In this document: positions 8,839 through 15,136 of the stretch, piece after piece | Position numbering within the stretch: the first letter of the stretch is position 1 | Layout: each line of letters begins with the position of its first letter | Assembly (NCBI GenBank): GCA_964515405.1 | Contig: CAZERD010000035.1 | Span: 1 to 15,136 of the forward strand | Length of the DNA: 15,136 nucleotides | Source: CAZERD01 sp964515405 | Lineage (GTDB): Bacteria > Campylobacterota_A > Desulfurellia > Desulfurellales > CAZERD01 | Direction of reading: 5' to 3' | Translations under genes and position numbers: made by a program | Notes under the pieces: generated by a model | Told to the model about the DNA's origin: nothing | The model's database searches: none | Seen by the model: the letters and a program-made list of their open reading frames with translations, nothing else

Positions 8839-8873
8839 AACAACAAAACAGCAAGCTTAAAAGCTTGCTGTTT
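8839..8873 (-). terminator. Rho-independent terminator or attenuator between dsrC and dsrM
   Basis: A perfect 13-base inverted repeat (AAACAGCAAGCTT / AAGCTTGCTGTTT, 8846-8873, 2-base spacer) begins about 8 bases past the dsrC stop. On the minus strand it is followed by the T-rich tail TGTTGTT. On the plus strand the flank is A-rich rather than T-rich, so it acts in the dsr direction. Only about 30 bases remain before dsrM and I see no promoter there, so partial read-through into dsrMK is likely. Confidence 0.82.
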
Positions 8874-8880
8874 AACAAAA

Positions 8881-9222
8881 TTAAACGCACCCTGTAGGTT
8901 TGGATAATCCAGCATACCTAACAAGTTGTCTCGCTGGACCCTCCGGAAACAGCACATAGATGTACTTATTGCCTTCTCTAACGTTGGGAAGGTTATAAAC
9001 CTCTGCTACTTTCTTAGCCAGCGTCCTTATCGGAGGAGCAACACCATATTGCTCAAAGTATTCTCTAATCCAGTCAATCAATTTCCAGTGTCCCTCCGTA
9101 AGCTCAATACCATCTTGCTTTGCCATAAACTCTGCCAACTCTCTGCTCCAGTCCTCTTTGTGCTGAATGTAACCCTCATCATCCACTTCTATCTTCTTCC
9201 CCTGGAACTCGATGTAGGGCAT
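8881..9222 (-). CDS. dsrC: DsrC/TusE family sulfur-carrier protein lacking the upstream redox cysteine
   Basis: This 113-residue protein belongs to the DsrC/TusE family and has the flexible C-terminal arm AGLSKPTGCV with penultimate Cys112. Canonical DsrC carries a second Cys ten residues upstream in a GPxKxAC context. Here the segment is GPARQLVRYAG, with Val at that position, and the codon is unambiguous on re-reading. Cys112 is the only cysteine in the protein. DsrC normally receives sulfur from sulfite at DsrAB as a trisulfide bridging both cysteines, which DsrMK then reduces. A single-Cys form can carry a persulfide, as TusE does, but cannot form that bridge. The WREYF-like region, the conserved Arg in PPIRTLAKK and the short insertion before YVLFPEGP also resemble TusE. 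It follows dsrL by 30 bases with a strong GGGAGGTG ribosome site. Another dsrC may exist elsewhere in the genome. Confidence 0.93.
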   Translation of the reverse strand: MPYIEFQGKKIEVDDEGYIQHKEDWSRELAEFMAKQDGIELTEGHWKLIDWIREYFEQYGVAPPIRTLAKKVAEVYNLPNVREGNKYIYVLFPEGPARQLVRYAGLSKPTGCV

Positions 9223-9252
9223 CTTTCACCTCCCAAAAATTTTATTTACACT

Positions 9253-10959
9253 TTACTTGTGCCTTTTGTCTATGTAACCACACGGACAGTTATCAAAACA
9301 CTTCATACAACCATCGCAAGTTTCAAGGTGAAACTCATAGTGTTGACCCTTGGGCAACTTCTTAACACAACCATGGGAGCAGTACATATAGCAGTTACCA
9401 CAATCAAAACACATACCACAGCTCATGCATCTCTTTACCTCTTCCAAGAACTCCTCATCAGAAAGACCGTTCTTGAAGGGCTTGAAATCGTTAACCCTCT
9501 CTTTCGGATCCCTAAACGTCCTATTATGCCTGGGCTTGGGATCATAGAGGTTTAGGTGCATATCTTTGGACTCTATCACCCTCCTCGGGTCAGGTATAGC
9601 GAATTTCTCACCCGTAAGTTTCTCAGCGATGTGAAGAGCAGCTTTATGGCCATGCCCTATCGCTGTCGTAACATACATCAACCTTGGTCCAACCACATCA
9701 CCACCAGCAAAAACCTTCTCCTCACCCTCAACTGTAAAGTCATCATTAATCTTCAAGAAACCTTCGGGGGTAGCTTTTAGTATAGCCTCAAGCCCCGAAT
9801 AATCTGGCTTTTGACCCACAGAATATATAAGCGTGGTGGCCTTCACCGTGAAAGGAGGCTCATCAATGACAGATACCTTTTTAGCATGACCCCTTTCATC
9901 CCTTTCCTCAACCTTTATCTTCTGGAACTTCACCCCTGCAAGCTTCCCATCTTCCACTACAAGCTCAACTGGAACAGTAGCAAACTGGAATGTAATATCC
10001 TCTTCGTAGGCCTCCTTAGCTTCCTCTGAGGCAGCCTGCATGAAGGCCTCCTCATCAGGTATTGTCCTCCTGTAGGCAAATGTTACCTTAGCTCCAAGGC
10101 GCCTACTGATCATGGCCGCATCAGCCGCTGTATCTGCACCTATAACAACAACATCGCTACCTACATCAATCTTCTCACCTTTGGCGTACCTATTCAAAAA
10201 ATCAAGCCCCGAATAAACCCCCTGAACAGAATCTATTTCTTCAAGCTTCGGTTTATCCGGCTTATAAGCACCTATTGCAAGATAAATAGCATCAAACTGA
10301 TTCTTCAGCTCATCAATAGTAACATCTTTACCAATGGTTACTCCACACTTAATTTCCACCCCAAGATCAATTATTCTTTGTATCTCAGCATCCACAACCT
10401 CTTTGGGCAACCTAAAATCAGGTATACCATACCTTAACAACCCACCAGGCTTTTCTTCCTTCTCAAATATGATAACGCCAAACCCAAGCCTCGCGAGATG
10501 ATAAGCAGCAGAAAGCCCCGCAGGACCGCTACCTATTATAGCTACTTTCTGAGCACGCCTTTCATCTGAAACTCTTTTCAAAGGGAGCTTGTGTTCAAGG
10601 GCGTAATCGCCAATATACATCTCGCATGCATTGATATTTACAGGCTCATCCTTATCTTTTCTATTACAATGAGACTCACAGGGATGTGGACAAACCCTAC
10701 CCGTTGCCGCCGGCAGCGGATTCGTTTCGGTTATTATGTAGAATGCACCCTCAATAGCCTCCTGGGGAGTTCTGCCATAGTCCTCGGCCTGGGCAATGTA
10801 CTGCAGAAACTCACGAATCTTCTCCCCGTTGGGACACGTATCTGTACACGGAGGTCTTTTCTCAACATACGCAGGTCTATAAGGGGACTGCTCCATTACA
10901 GCCCCCTTAGTAGCAGCCATCAAGGATTTCTTTTTCTTCTTCTTAACCTTAACAGCCAT
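9253..10959 (-). CDS. dsrL: DsrL-like iron-sulfur flavoprotein, NAD(P)H:DsrAB oxidoreductase
   Basis: This 568-residue GltD-like protein starts with an N-terminal iron-sulfur region (Cys38, 42, 90, 94, 98). An FAD-binding Rossmann fold follows (GSGPAGLSAAYHLARLG, 143-159), with the nucleotide-binding fold near 269-299. A C-terminal ferredoxin domain has two Cys groups: 511, 514, 517, 520, 523, 527, 531, and 548, 551, 554, 558, 560, ending in CPCGYID. In Allochromatium, DsrL binds DsrAB and couples it to NAD(H). In organisms that also have DsrD it may supply electrons for reduction. The YRR at 296-298 is where GltD relatives contact the NADP phosphate, so NADPH use is possible. Two oddities stand out: a run of six lysines at residues 6-11, and a dinucleotide loop (VIGADTAAD) one Gly shorter than usual. 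It lies 3 bases after dsrD, with AAGGGG upstream. Confidence 0.9.
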   Translation of the reverse strand: MAVKVKKKKKKSLMAATKGAVMEQSPYRPAYVEKRPPCTDTCPNGEKIREFLQYIAQAEDYGRTPQEAIEGAFYIITETNPLPAATGRVCPHPCESHCNRKDKDEPVNINACEMYIGDYALEHKLPLKRVSDERRAQKVAIIGSGPAGLSAAYHLARLGFGVIIFEKEEKPGGLLRYGIPDFRLPKEVVDAEIQRIIDLGVEIKCGVTIGKDVTIDELKNQFDAIYLAIGAYKPDKPKLEEIDSVQGVYSGLDFLNRYAKGEKIDVGSDVVVIGADTAADAAMISRRLGAKVTFAYRRTIPDEEAFMQAASEEAKEAYEEDITFQFATVPVELVVEDGKLAGVKFQKIKVEERDERGHAKKVSVIDEPPFTVKATTLIYSVGQKPDYSGLEAILKATPEGFLKINDDFTVEGEEKVFAGGDVVGPRLMYVTTAIGHGHKAALHIAEKLTGEKFAIPDPRRVIESKDMHLNLYDPKPRHNRTFRDPKERVNDFKPFKNGLSDEEFLEEVKRCMSCGMCFDCGNCYMYCSHGCVKKLPKGQHYEFHLETCDGCMKCFDNCPCGYIDKRHK

Positions 10960-10962
10960 CTG

Positions 10963-11223
10963 TTACCCCTTTTTATCTATCTCTTCTTGTTGCTCCTCGG
11001 GCAATGCCAAGAAGCTTGAACCCGCATATCCATAGATAAGCGTTCCATCCGCTGTAAGCTCTTTTATAATGTTCTTGGCATCCCTGCGTGTTACTCCCTC
11101 ACTGCCAAAAACCTCTGCAACCTCCTTCTCAATCTCAAGGGGTTTAAATTTCTTTTTACCTTTATATTCTTTTATCAAATCAACAATATGCTTCTTAATC
11201 TTCGCCTTCAGCTCATCAGTCAT
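10963..11223 (-). CDS. dsrD: DsrD, winged-helix activator of dissimilatory sulfite reductase
   Basis: This 86-residue protein is slightly longer than the roughly 78-residue Desulfovibrio DsrD. It shows the winged-helix pattern FKPLEIEKEVAEVFG (26-40), then a recognition-type helix VTRRDAKNIIKELTADGTL and the aromatic wing YGYAGSSFLALP. DsrD is known as an allosteric activator of DsrAB rather than a DNA-binding regulator, and it marks reductive-type dsr loci. It lies 12 bases after dsrB with a GGGGGGAG ribosome site, and 3 bases before dsrL. It has no cysteine. Confidence 0.93.
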   Translation of the reverse strand: MTDELKAKIKKHIVDLIKEYKGKKKFKPLEIEKEVAEVFGSEGVTRRDAKNIIKELTADGTLIYGYAGSSFLALPEEQQEEIDKKG

Positions 11224-11235
11224 GGGTCTCCCCCC

Positions 11236-12330
11236 TTAATATTTTACGTAGTTGGAGTAATTCATCGTGCACTCACCCAGTCTAAAGTCATCAATATGGT
11301 ACTTCGTAAACTCAAAGCCCGTAATCTCGAAGAACTTCGGCCAACCGATCCTCTCTATCCACTCTCCAACACGCTCTCCAGGTCGGGCCCCATCCTTGTA
11401 GGCATTAAATATTATCTTAACGGCTTCTATAACCTCCGGCCATCTCGGAGGATTATTCGGCAAGAACGGTACAGCAAGCTTAGAGAACGTCGGCCTCATC
11501 CTAGCATTGGATATCTTACCACCGACAAATATAGCCACACCATCATTAAGCGGGTCAGCTATGGGAAGTGCAGGACACACTGAGTAGCAGTTACCACAGA
11601 ACACACACCTATCCTCATCAACCTCAACAGAGGGTTTCCCTTCCGGTGTCGTTATCGGCTTTATAGCGTCCACAGGACACGAAGCTATAGTATTGGGGAT
11701 CTCACAGAGGTCATTGACCCTATCGTACAGCACTGTGGGAGGTCTTCTGTGCACACCCACCAGCGCTATATCCGCTGCGCCAACCGAACCACACATATTC
11801 AAACAGCACGCGAACCCTATCCTTACCTTTGCAGGAAGAGTCTCCGTAACAAAGTAGTCGTAGAGCTCATCCATTATCGCTTTAACAACACCTGAAGCGT
11901 CACTTGCCGATGTGTGGCAGTGTAACCATCCCTGCGTATGAACGATGTTAGCAACACACTTCCTAATCCCACCTACAGGAAAGCCCAACTGTTCATGCAC
12001 GTCCTTTATAAGGTCATCTATCTTGCTCTCATCCTCAAGTAGAAACTCAATATTATTCCTGGTCGTAAACCTAACGTGTCCCCCACAATATTTATCGGCA
12101 AGATCAGCGATAGTCCTTACCGTATCAGTGCTCAAAAGCCTTGTGGAGCCTACTCTCACAGTATACAGCTTCTCACCAGACTCAGACACATGCACCATAA
12201 CACCAGGCTTTATATACTCGTGGTATTTCCATTGCCCATAGTTCCTCTTCACTATGGGCGGTAAAAACTGCTCATAATCTGGTGGTCCTATATCTGTAAC
12301 TCTTACCCTTCCACTTGTTGTATCAGGCAT
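11236..12330 (-). CDS. dsrB: dissimilatory sulfite reductase beta subunit
   Basis: This 364-residue beta subunit of DsrAB carries the catalytic siroheme-[4Fe-4S] site, with Cys125, then HTQGWLHCH (Cys138) and CCLNMCG (Cys175, 176, 180). An inserted ferredoxin domain follows: ASCPVDAIKP at 216-225 and RCVFCGNCYSVC at 241-252 (Cys242, 245, 248, 252). The N-terminal VTDIGPPDYEQFLPP and the C-terminal WIERIGWPKFFEITG are typical of DsrB, and the length is typical too. With DsrA and DsrC it reduces sulfite in the cytoplasm. The ATG has a strong AGGAGGT site 4 to 5 bases upstream. It lies 39 bases after dsrA and 12 bases before dsrD. Confidence 0.98.
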   Translation of the reverse strand: MPDTTSGRVRVTDIGPPDYEQFLPPIVKRNYGQWKYHEYIKPGVMVHVSESGEKLYTVRVGSTRLLSTDTVRTIADLADKYCGGHVRFTTRNNIEFLLEDESKIDDLIKDVHEQLGFPVGGIRKCVANIVHTQGWLHCHTSASDASGVVKAIMDELYDYFVTETLPAKVRIGFACCLNMCGSVGAADIALVGVHRRPPTVLYDRVNDLCEIPNTIASCPVDAIKPITTPEGKPSVEVDEDRCVFCGNCYSVCPALPIADPLNDGVAIFVGGKISNARMRPTFSKLAVPFLPNNPPRWPEVIEAVKIIFNAYKDGARPGERVGEWIERIGWPKFFEITGFEFTKYHIDDFRLGECTMNYSNYVKY

Positions 12331-12369
12331 AATTACCTCCTGTTTGTTTTTTATCCAACAAATTCACTA

Positions 12370-13590
12370 TTACTCTTCCTCTTCCTCTTCTTCCTCGTCA
12401 CCCTCTACAAAGTACTCCTCAAATTTGATGAATGGGTTCGGTCTTGGATAAGCCACCATCTCAGGCAGAGGCTCTAACCCGATCTCCTCCAAGAAGTTGC
12501 CTATACCCACGCGCTGTATGAGTTCTCCGACTCTCTCCCTGTTCTGACCATACTCATCCCAGAAATCCCAAATCTTTTGCACAAGATCCTTAAAGAATTC
12601 ATAATCGTTTTCCCTATCCTTTTCAACATCATAGAAAGGAATGAGCACGAAGCCGAGTCTCGGGCCCTGCACCATCGGCACTTTAGCTCCAAGCCTTATC
12701 TGCGCCCCTCTCACAACGCCAGGCCTCAAAGCCTTGGGCATAGTATTTATACAGTGCATACACTTAACACAGTTAGAATCATCAATAGTAAGTTCCTCTC
12801 CGTTAAAAGACATGCATCTCGTAGGACACTTATCTACTACGAGCTTCTGTATATCCATCGTCTTCGCATACTCTTTTACAGCCTCTTGATCTATCCTTAT
12901 GTTATCCTTCCAAATACCAACCACCGACAAGTCAGCCCTTGCTCCAGAAGCAACACAATCATTTGGACAGCCAGAGAATTTAATTTTGAACTTGTAATTA
13001 AACGGCGGCCTGTGAATCTCGTTCTGGAATTCTTTTGTGATGTTCTGGCACATATGCAGGGTATCAAAATTGGCCCACTCGCACCTCGCCGGTCCAACAC
13101 AAGCCGCTGGTGTCCTCAAAGCTGAACCACTTCCACCAAGGTCGAATCCATTTGAAGTTAATTCCTGGAACAGATCCTCAGCTTCAGCCTGAGTAAACCC
13201 AAGCATTTGAATGTCACCCGTGGATCCATGGAAATTGAATATTCCACCCGTGTACTTCTCACAAATATCGGCAAGTTTTCTCAGCACGTCACTTGTATAA
13301 AAGAACCCCTGAACCTGATTAATTCTCGCAGTGTGAAACTCCTTCGTACCTGGGAATTCCTCAGGATAGTTACTAAACCTACCAACAACGCCGCCACCGT
13401 AACCCTGAACACCAGCCATTCCACCATGTTTCCACAGAGGAATCTTCTCAACATAAGACTTCTCAAGCTGACCTATAAGGTCCTCAGTTCTCGGTGCCTT
13501 TGCCGCAGCCTTTTCAAGCTCCTTAACAAAGCTCGGCCATTTTCCCTCTTTAAGCTGATCCAGCAAAGGTGTAGCATGTTTTTTACCCAT
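12370..13590 (-). CDS. dsrA: dissimilatory sulfite reductase alpha subunit
   Basis: This 406-residue alpha subunit of DsrAB has siroheme-cluster cysteines in CVGPARC (164, 170) and CPNDC (208, 212). The ferredoxin domain has CPTRC (255, 259) and NCVKCMHC (274, 277, 280) followed by INTMPKALRPG. The conserved GVQGYGGGVVGRFSN region lies near 60-74. DsrA usually binds a structural siroheme or sirohydrochlorin, while DsrB holds the catalytic one. The last residues are GDEEEEEEEE, an unusual pure-glutamate tail with a mixed GAG/GAA codon pattern. It is the first gene after the strong promoter at 13684-13712, has an AGGAGGT site 4 bases before the ATG, and leads dsrB by 39 bases. Confidence 0.98.
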   Translation of the reverse strand: MGKKHATPLLDQLKEGKWPSFVKELEKAAAKAPRTEDLIGQLEKSYVEKIPLWKHGGMAGVQGYGGGVVGRFSNYPEEFPGTKEFHTARINQVQGFFYTSDVLRKLADICEKYTGGIFNFHGSTGDIQMLGFTQAEAEDLFQELTSNGFDLGGSGSALRTPAACVGPARCEWANFDTLHMCQNITKEFQNEIHRPPFNYKFKIKFSGCPNDCVASGARADLSVVGIWKDNIRIDQEAVKEYAKTMDIQKLVVDKCPTRCMSFNGEELTIDDSNCVKCMHCINTMPKALRPGVVRGAQIRLGAKVPMVQGPRLGFVLIPFYDVEKDRENDYEFFKDLVQKIWDFWDEYGQNRERVGELIQRVGIGNFLEEIGLEPLPEMVAYPRPNPFIKFEEYFVEGDEEEEEEEE

Positions 13591-13683
13591 CTCAACCTCC
13601 TGCGATTAGTTAAATGACACTGTAAATCCTATGACCGAATCCAAATTTCTTATTCCAAAAAATAACTCTCTCATTTACTCCAG

Positions 13684-13712
13684 ACAATACAATAAATAAA
13701 CACGATTGTCAA
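13684..13712 (-). promoter_or_regulatory. sigma70-type promoter of the dsrAB operon
   Basis: On the minus strand a perfect TTGACA (13707-13712) is followed by a 17-base spacer and TATTGT (13684-13689, 4 of 6 consensus positions). The -35 box directly abuts the stop codon of the upstream gene (13713-13715). Transcription would begin near 13677, leaving a leader of about 86 bases that ends in a strong AGGAGGT. In that leader TAAATGA (13671-13677) could pair with TCATTTA (13611-13617), but a 7-bp match is weak evidence. No clear operator or riboswitch is seen. Confidence 0.72.
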
Positions 13713-15110
13713 CTATATTAGTCCTCTAAAGAAAAATCTCACATCTGAGCAATTCCTATTCAGGTGGTCTGGCAGGATTCCAAAATCAACAGAGAGTTTC
13801 TCCATGAACCCGTTTATGCTTTCATCCTTAGGTAACCACAACGTACATCCATCCATGAACCCAACCCCATACGTCTCTACAAATGCCCAAAAGCTTTCAG
13901 CGTCTGTAAAAATGGCACACTCAAAGTTGGATATCTCCCTCCTGTGGTTCACTCTTCTGCATCTAACCCCTTCTACTGTGTTACTAGCGGTACCTAGCCT
14001 ACCAGCAAAGCCTTCATCCCTCCTCACATACACATACAGGACATTCATCCCACCATGCGGAGAATGTTCAGCTGGCACCACACCAAACCCTCTCAGGTGC
14101 AAAGCAACATCGGGAGACGAAACCAGTACTTTTGGAAGTACAGATATATCTCCGTAGCGCTCTATAAATCTCCTCAAAAAACTATCCAGCACAGCACCCT
14201 CTGAAAAAGCCACAAACCTAAACTCCCGTGCTCTATTAACAGCCACATCAATGGTTCTATCATCAGCGGGTGGAGTATTATATCTTATCACACACCCTCC
14301 AAAGTCCCGGAGTCTCACAGTAATCCTGTCAGCACCCTTACCGGAACCAGCCACAAGGAACCTCTTTTGTCTAAGAAGGGAGAAATCCCTAAACTCAAAG
14401 CCAGCTATCTCACCAACAACAAGGAGACCGGGTGGATTCCTATCGTCCTTTATATGGGCACGGACCAACCTACCTATTTCACTCAAACTCCCCCTAACAA
14501 CATGCTCTCTATCGCTACCTATTGAAAAAACCATGGATGCCCTGGTATCAGGAGAACAACCGTCCTCCATGAGGGAATGGGCTATTTCATCAACAACCCT
14601 TACACCCATAAAGAATACCATCGGAAGCTTAATCCTTTCTCTGCTATCAACTCCTGCAAACGTCCCTCCATGTTTTATGGGTGACATAACACAAAAGCCC
14701 CTGCTTACTCCTCTTCTCGTCAAAACTATCCCCGTACGCGCAGCCATAGCATTCAAACTACTTATCCCTGGCACAACCCTATAAGGTATATGGAACCTTT
14801 CAAGGTAATCTACTTCTTCAGCAAGCCTTCCAAATATAGAAGGATCACCCCCTTTCAACCTTACAACCCTCAATCCCCTCCTGGCATAGTCAACTATCAG
14901 ATGGGTTATCTGAAACTGCTTCATCCTGTGTCTATGACATCGCTTGCCCACGTCAACAACCTCAGCATCTGGAGGAAGATAGTTCAACAAAGAGCAGTCC
15001 AACAGTGAATCATGGAGACAAACATCCGCAGACTCAAGGGCCTCAATACCTGCCAGGGTACACAACCCGGAATCTCCAACACCGCCGCCAACAAACGTTA
15101 CTGCTTTCAC
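13713..15110 (-). CDS. uroporphyrinogen-III C-methyltransferase fused to a HemD-like domain
   Basis: This 465-residue protein has a CobA/SUMT methyltransferase domain at about 1-245 and a divergent uroporphyrinogen-III synthase-like (HemD) domain at about 248-465. SUMT signs are FVGGGVGD (6-13), LKGGDPSIFGR (85-95), RVVPGISSLNA (111-121) and VVGEIAGF near 231. SUMT adds two methyl groups to uroporphyrinogen III to make precorrin-2, the SirC substrate. HemD cyclises hydroxymethylbilane. This fusion is common in bacteria. Several normally invariant positions differ: GGGVGD for GAGPGD, and GRLAEE for GRGGEE. The HemD half is recognised mainly by position and fold-like pattern, so its activity is uncertain. 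The GTG start shows no ribosome site, and the frame is open to the right edge. An upstream gene may overlap it at GTGA. Confidence 0.85.
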   Translation of the reverse strand: MKAVTFVGGGVGDSGLCTLAGIEALESADVCLHDSLLDCSLLNYLPPDAEVVDVGKRCHRHRMKQFQITHLIVDYARRGLRVVRLKGGDPSIFGRLAEEVDYLERFHIPYRVVPGISSLNAMAARTGIVLTRRGVSRGFCVMSPIKHGGTFAGVDSRERIKLPMVFFMGVRVVDEIAHSLMEDGCSPDTRASMVFSIGSDREHVVRGSLSEIGRLVRAHIKDDRNPPGLLVVGEIAGFEFRDFSLLRQKRFLVAGSGKGADRITVRLRDFGGCVIRYNTPPADDRTIDVAVNRAREFRFVAFSEGAVLDSFLRRFIERYGDISVLPKVLVSSPDVALHLRGFGVVPAEHSPHGGMNVLYVYVRRDEGFAGRLGTASNTVEGVRCRRVNHRREISNFECAIFTDAESFWAFVETYGVGFMDGCTLWLPKDESINGFMEKLSVDFGILPDHLNRNCSDVRFFFRGLI

Positions 15111-15136
15111 AAAATGCGGAACCAGCTCAAGGGCAC

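Noticed and set aside
8846..8873. The 13-bp palindrome as a protein-binding operator
   Set aside because: Its position just after dsrC, the tiny loop and the T-rich tail on the coding strand fit a terminator better. No similar palindrome appears at the two predicted promoters.
9253..10959. Annotation as glutamate synthase small subunit (GltD)
   Set aside because: The flavin and nucleotide folds are shared, but the C-terminal double ferredoxin domain ending in CPCGYID and the position between dsrD and dsrC fit DsrL.
12373..12400. GAG/GAA run at the dsrA end as a slippage microsatellite or assembly artefact
   Set aside because: The codons are mixed rather than a pure repeat and the stop follows in frame, so it reads as a genuine acidic tail.

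Overview
The window reads almost entirely right to left. It holds a dissimilatory sulfite reductase (dsr) gene cluster and, behind it, the 5' half of a 16S rRNA gene, all on the minus strand. The organism is a bacterium with an rDsr-based sulfur metabolism. DsrD beside DsrAB, and the absence of dsrEFH, point to a sulfite, sulfate or sulfur reducer or a disproportionator. DsrL, better known from sulfur oxidisers, is also present. The 16S fragment looks bacterial and is broadly like Desulfobacterota or deltaproteobacterial 16S, but I cannot place it further by eye. The rRNA looks clearly more GC-rich than the protein genes, which hints at, but does not prove, a thermophilic lifestyle.

Layout in transcription order, from high to low coordinates: a uroporphyrinogen-III C-methyltransferase/HemD-like fusion (15110-13713); a good sigma70-type promoter directly after its stop codon; dsrA, dsrB, dsrD, dsrL and dsrC (13590-8881); a 13-bp hairpin terminator or attenuator; dsrM and dsrK (8808-6553); a single dsrE-like gene (6527-6099); a precorrin-2 dehydrogenase (6092-5544); a chemotaxis-type receptor fused to a PhnD-like binding domain (5527-3623); dsrN/cbiA (3612-2242); an M48 Ste24-type membrane protease (2240-996); then a separate promoter, a leader hairpin and 16S rRNA (827 to the window edge). 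No gap exceeds 170 bases, and most genes are 1-40 bases apart, so this is one or two long transcription units.

The parts fit together. The methyltransferase and dehydrogenase build sirohydrochlorin and siroheme, and DsrN probably amidates it for DsrAB. DsrD would activate DsrAB, DsrL would link it to NAD(P)H, and DsrMK would link membrane quinol to the sulfur carrier. The DsrE-like protein may carry sulfur.

Three points deserve attention. The only DsrC here has lost the upstream redox cysteine (Val replaces it), leaving only the penultimate Cys as in TusE. The receptor carries its ligand-binding-protein-like domain at the cytoplasmic C-terminus, inside the dsr cluster. DsrA ends in eight glutamates while DsrL begins with six consecutive lysines, a possible electrostatic docking pair.
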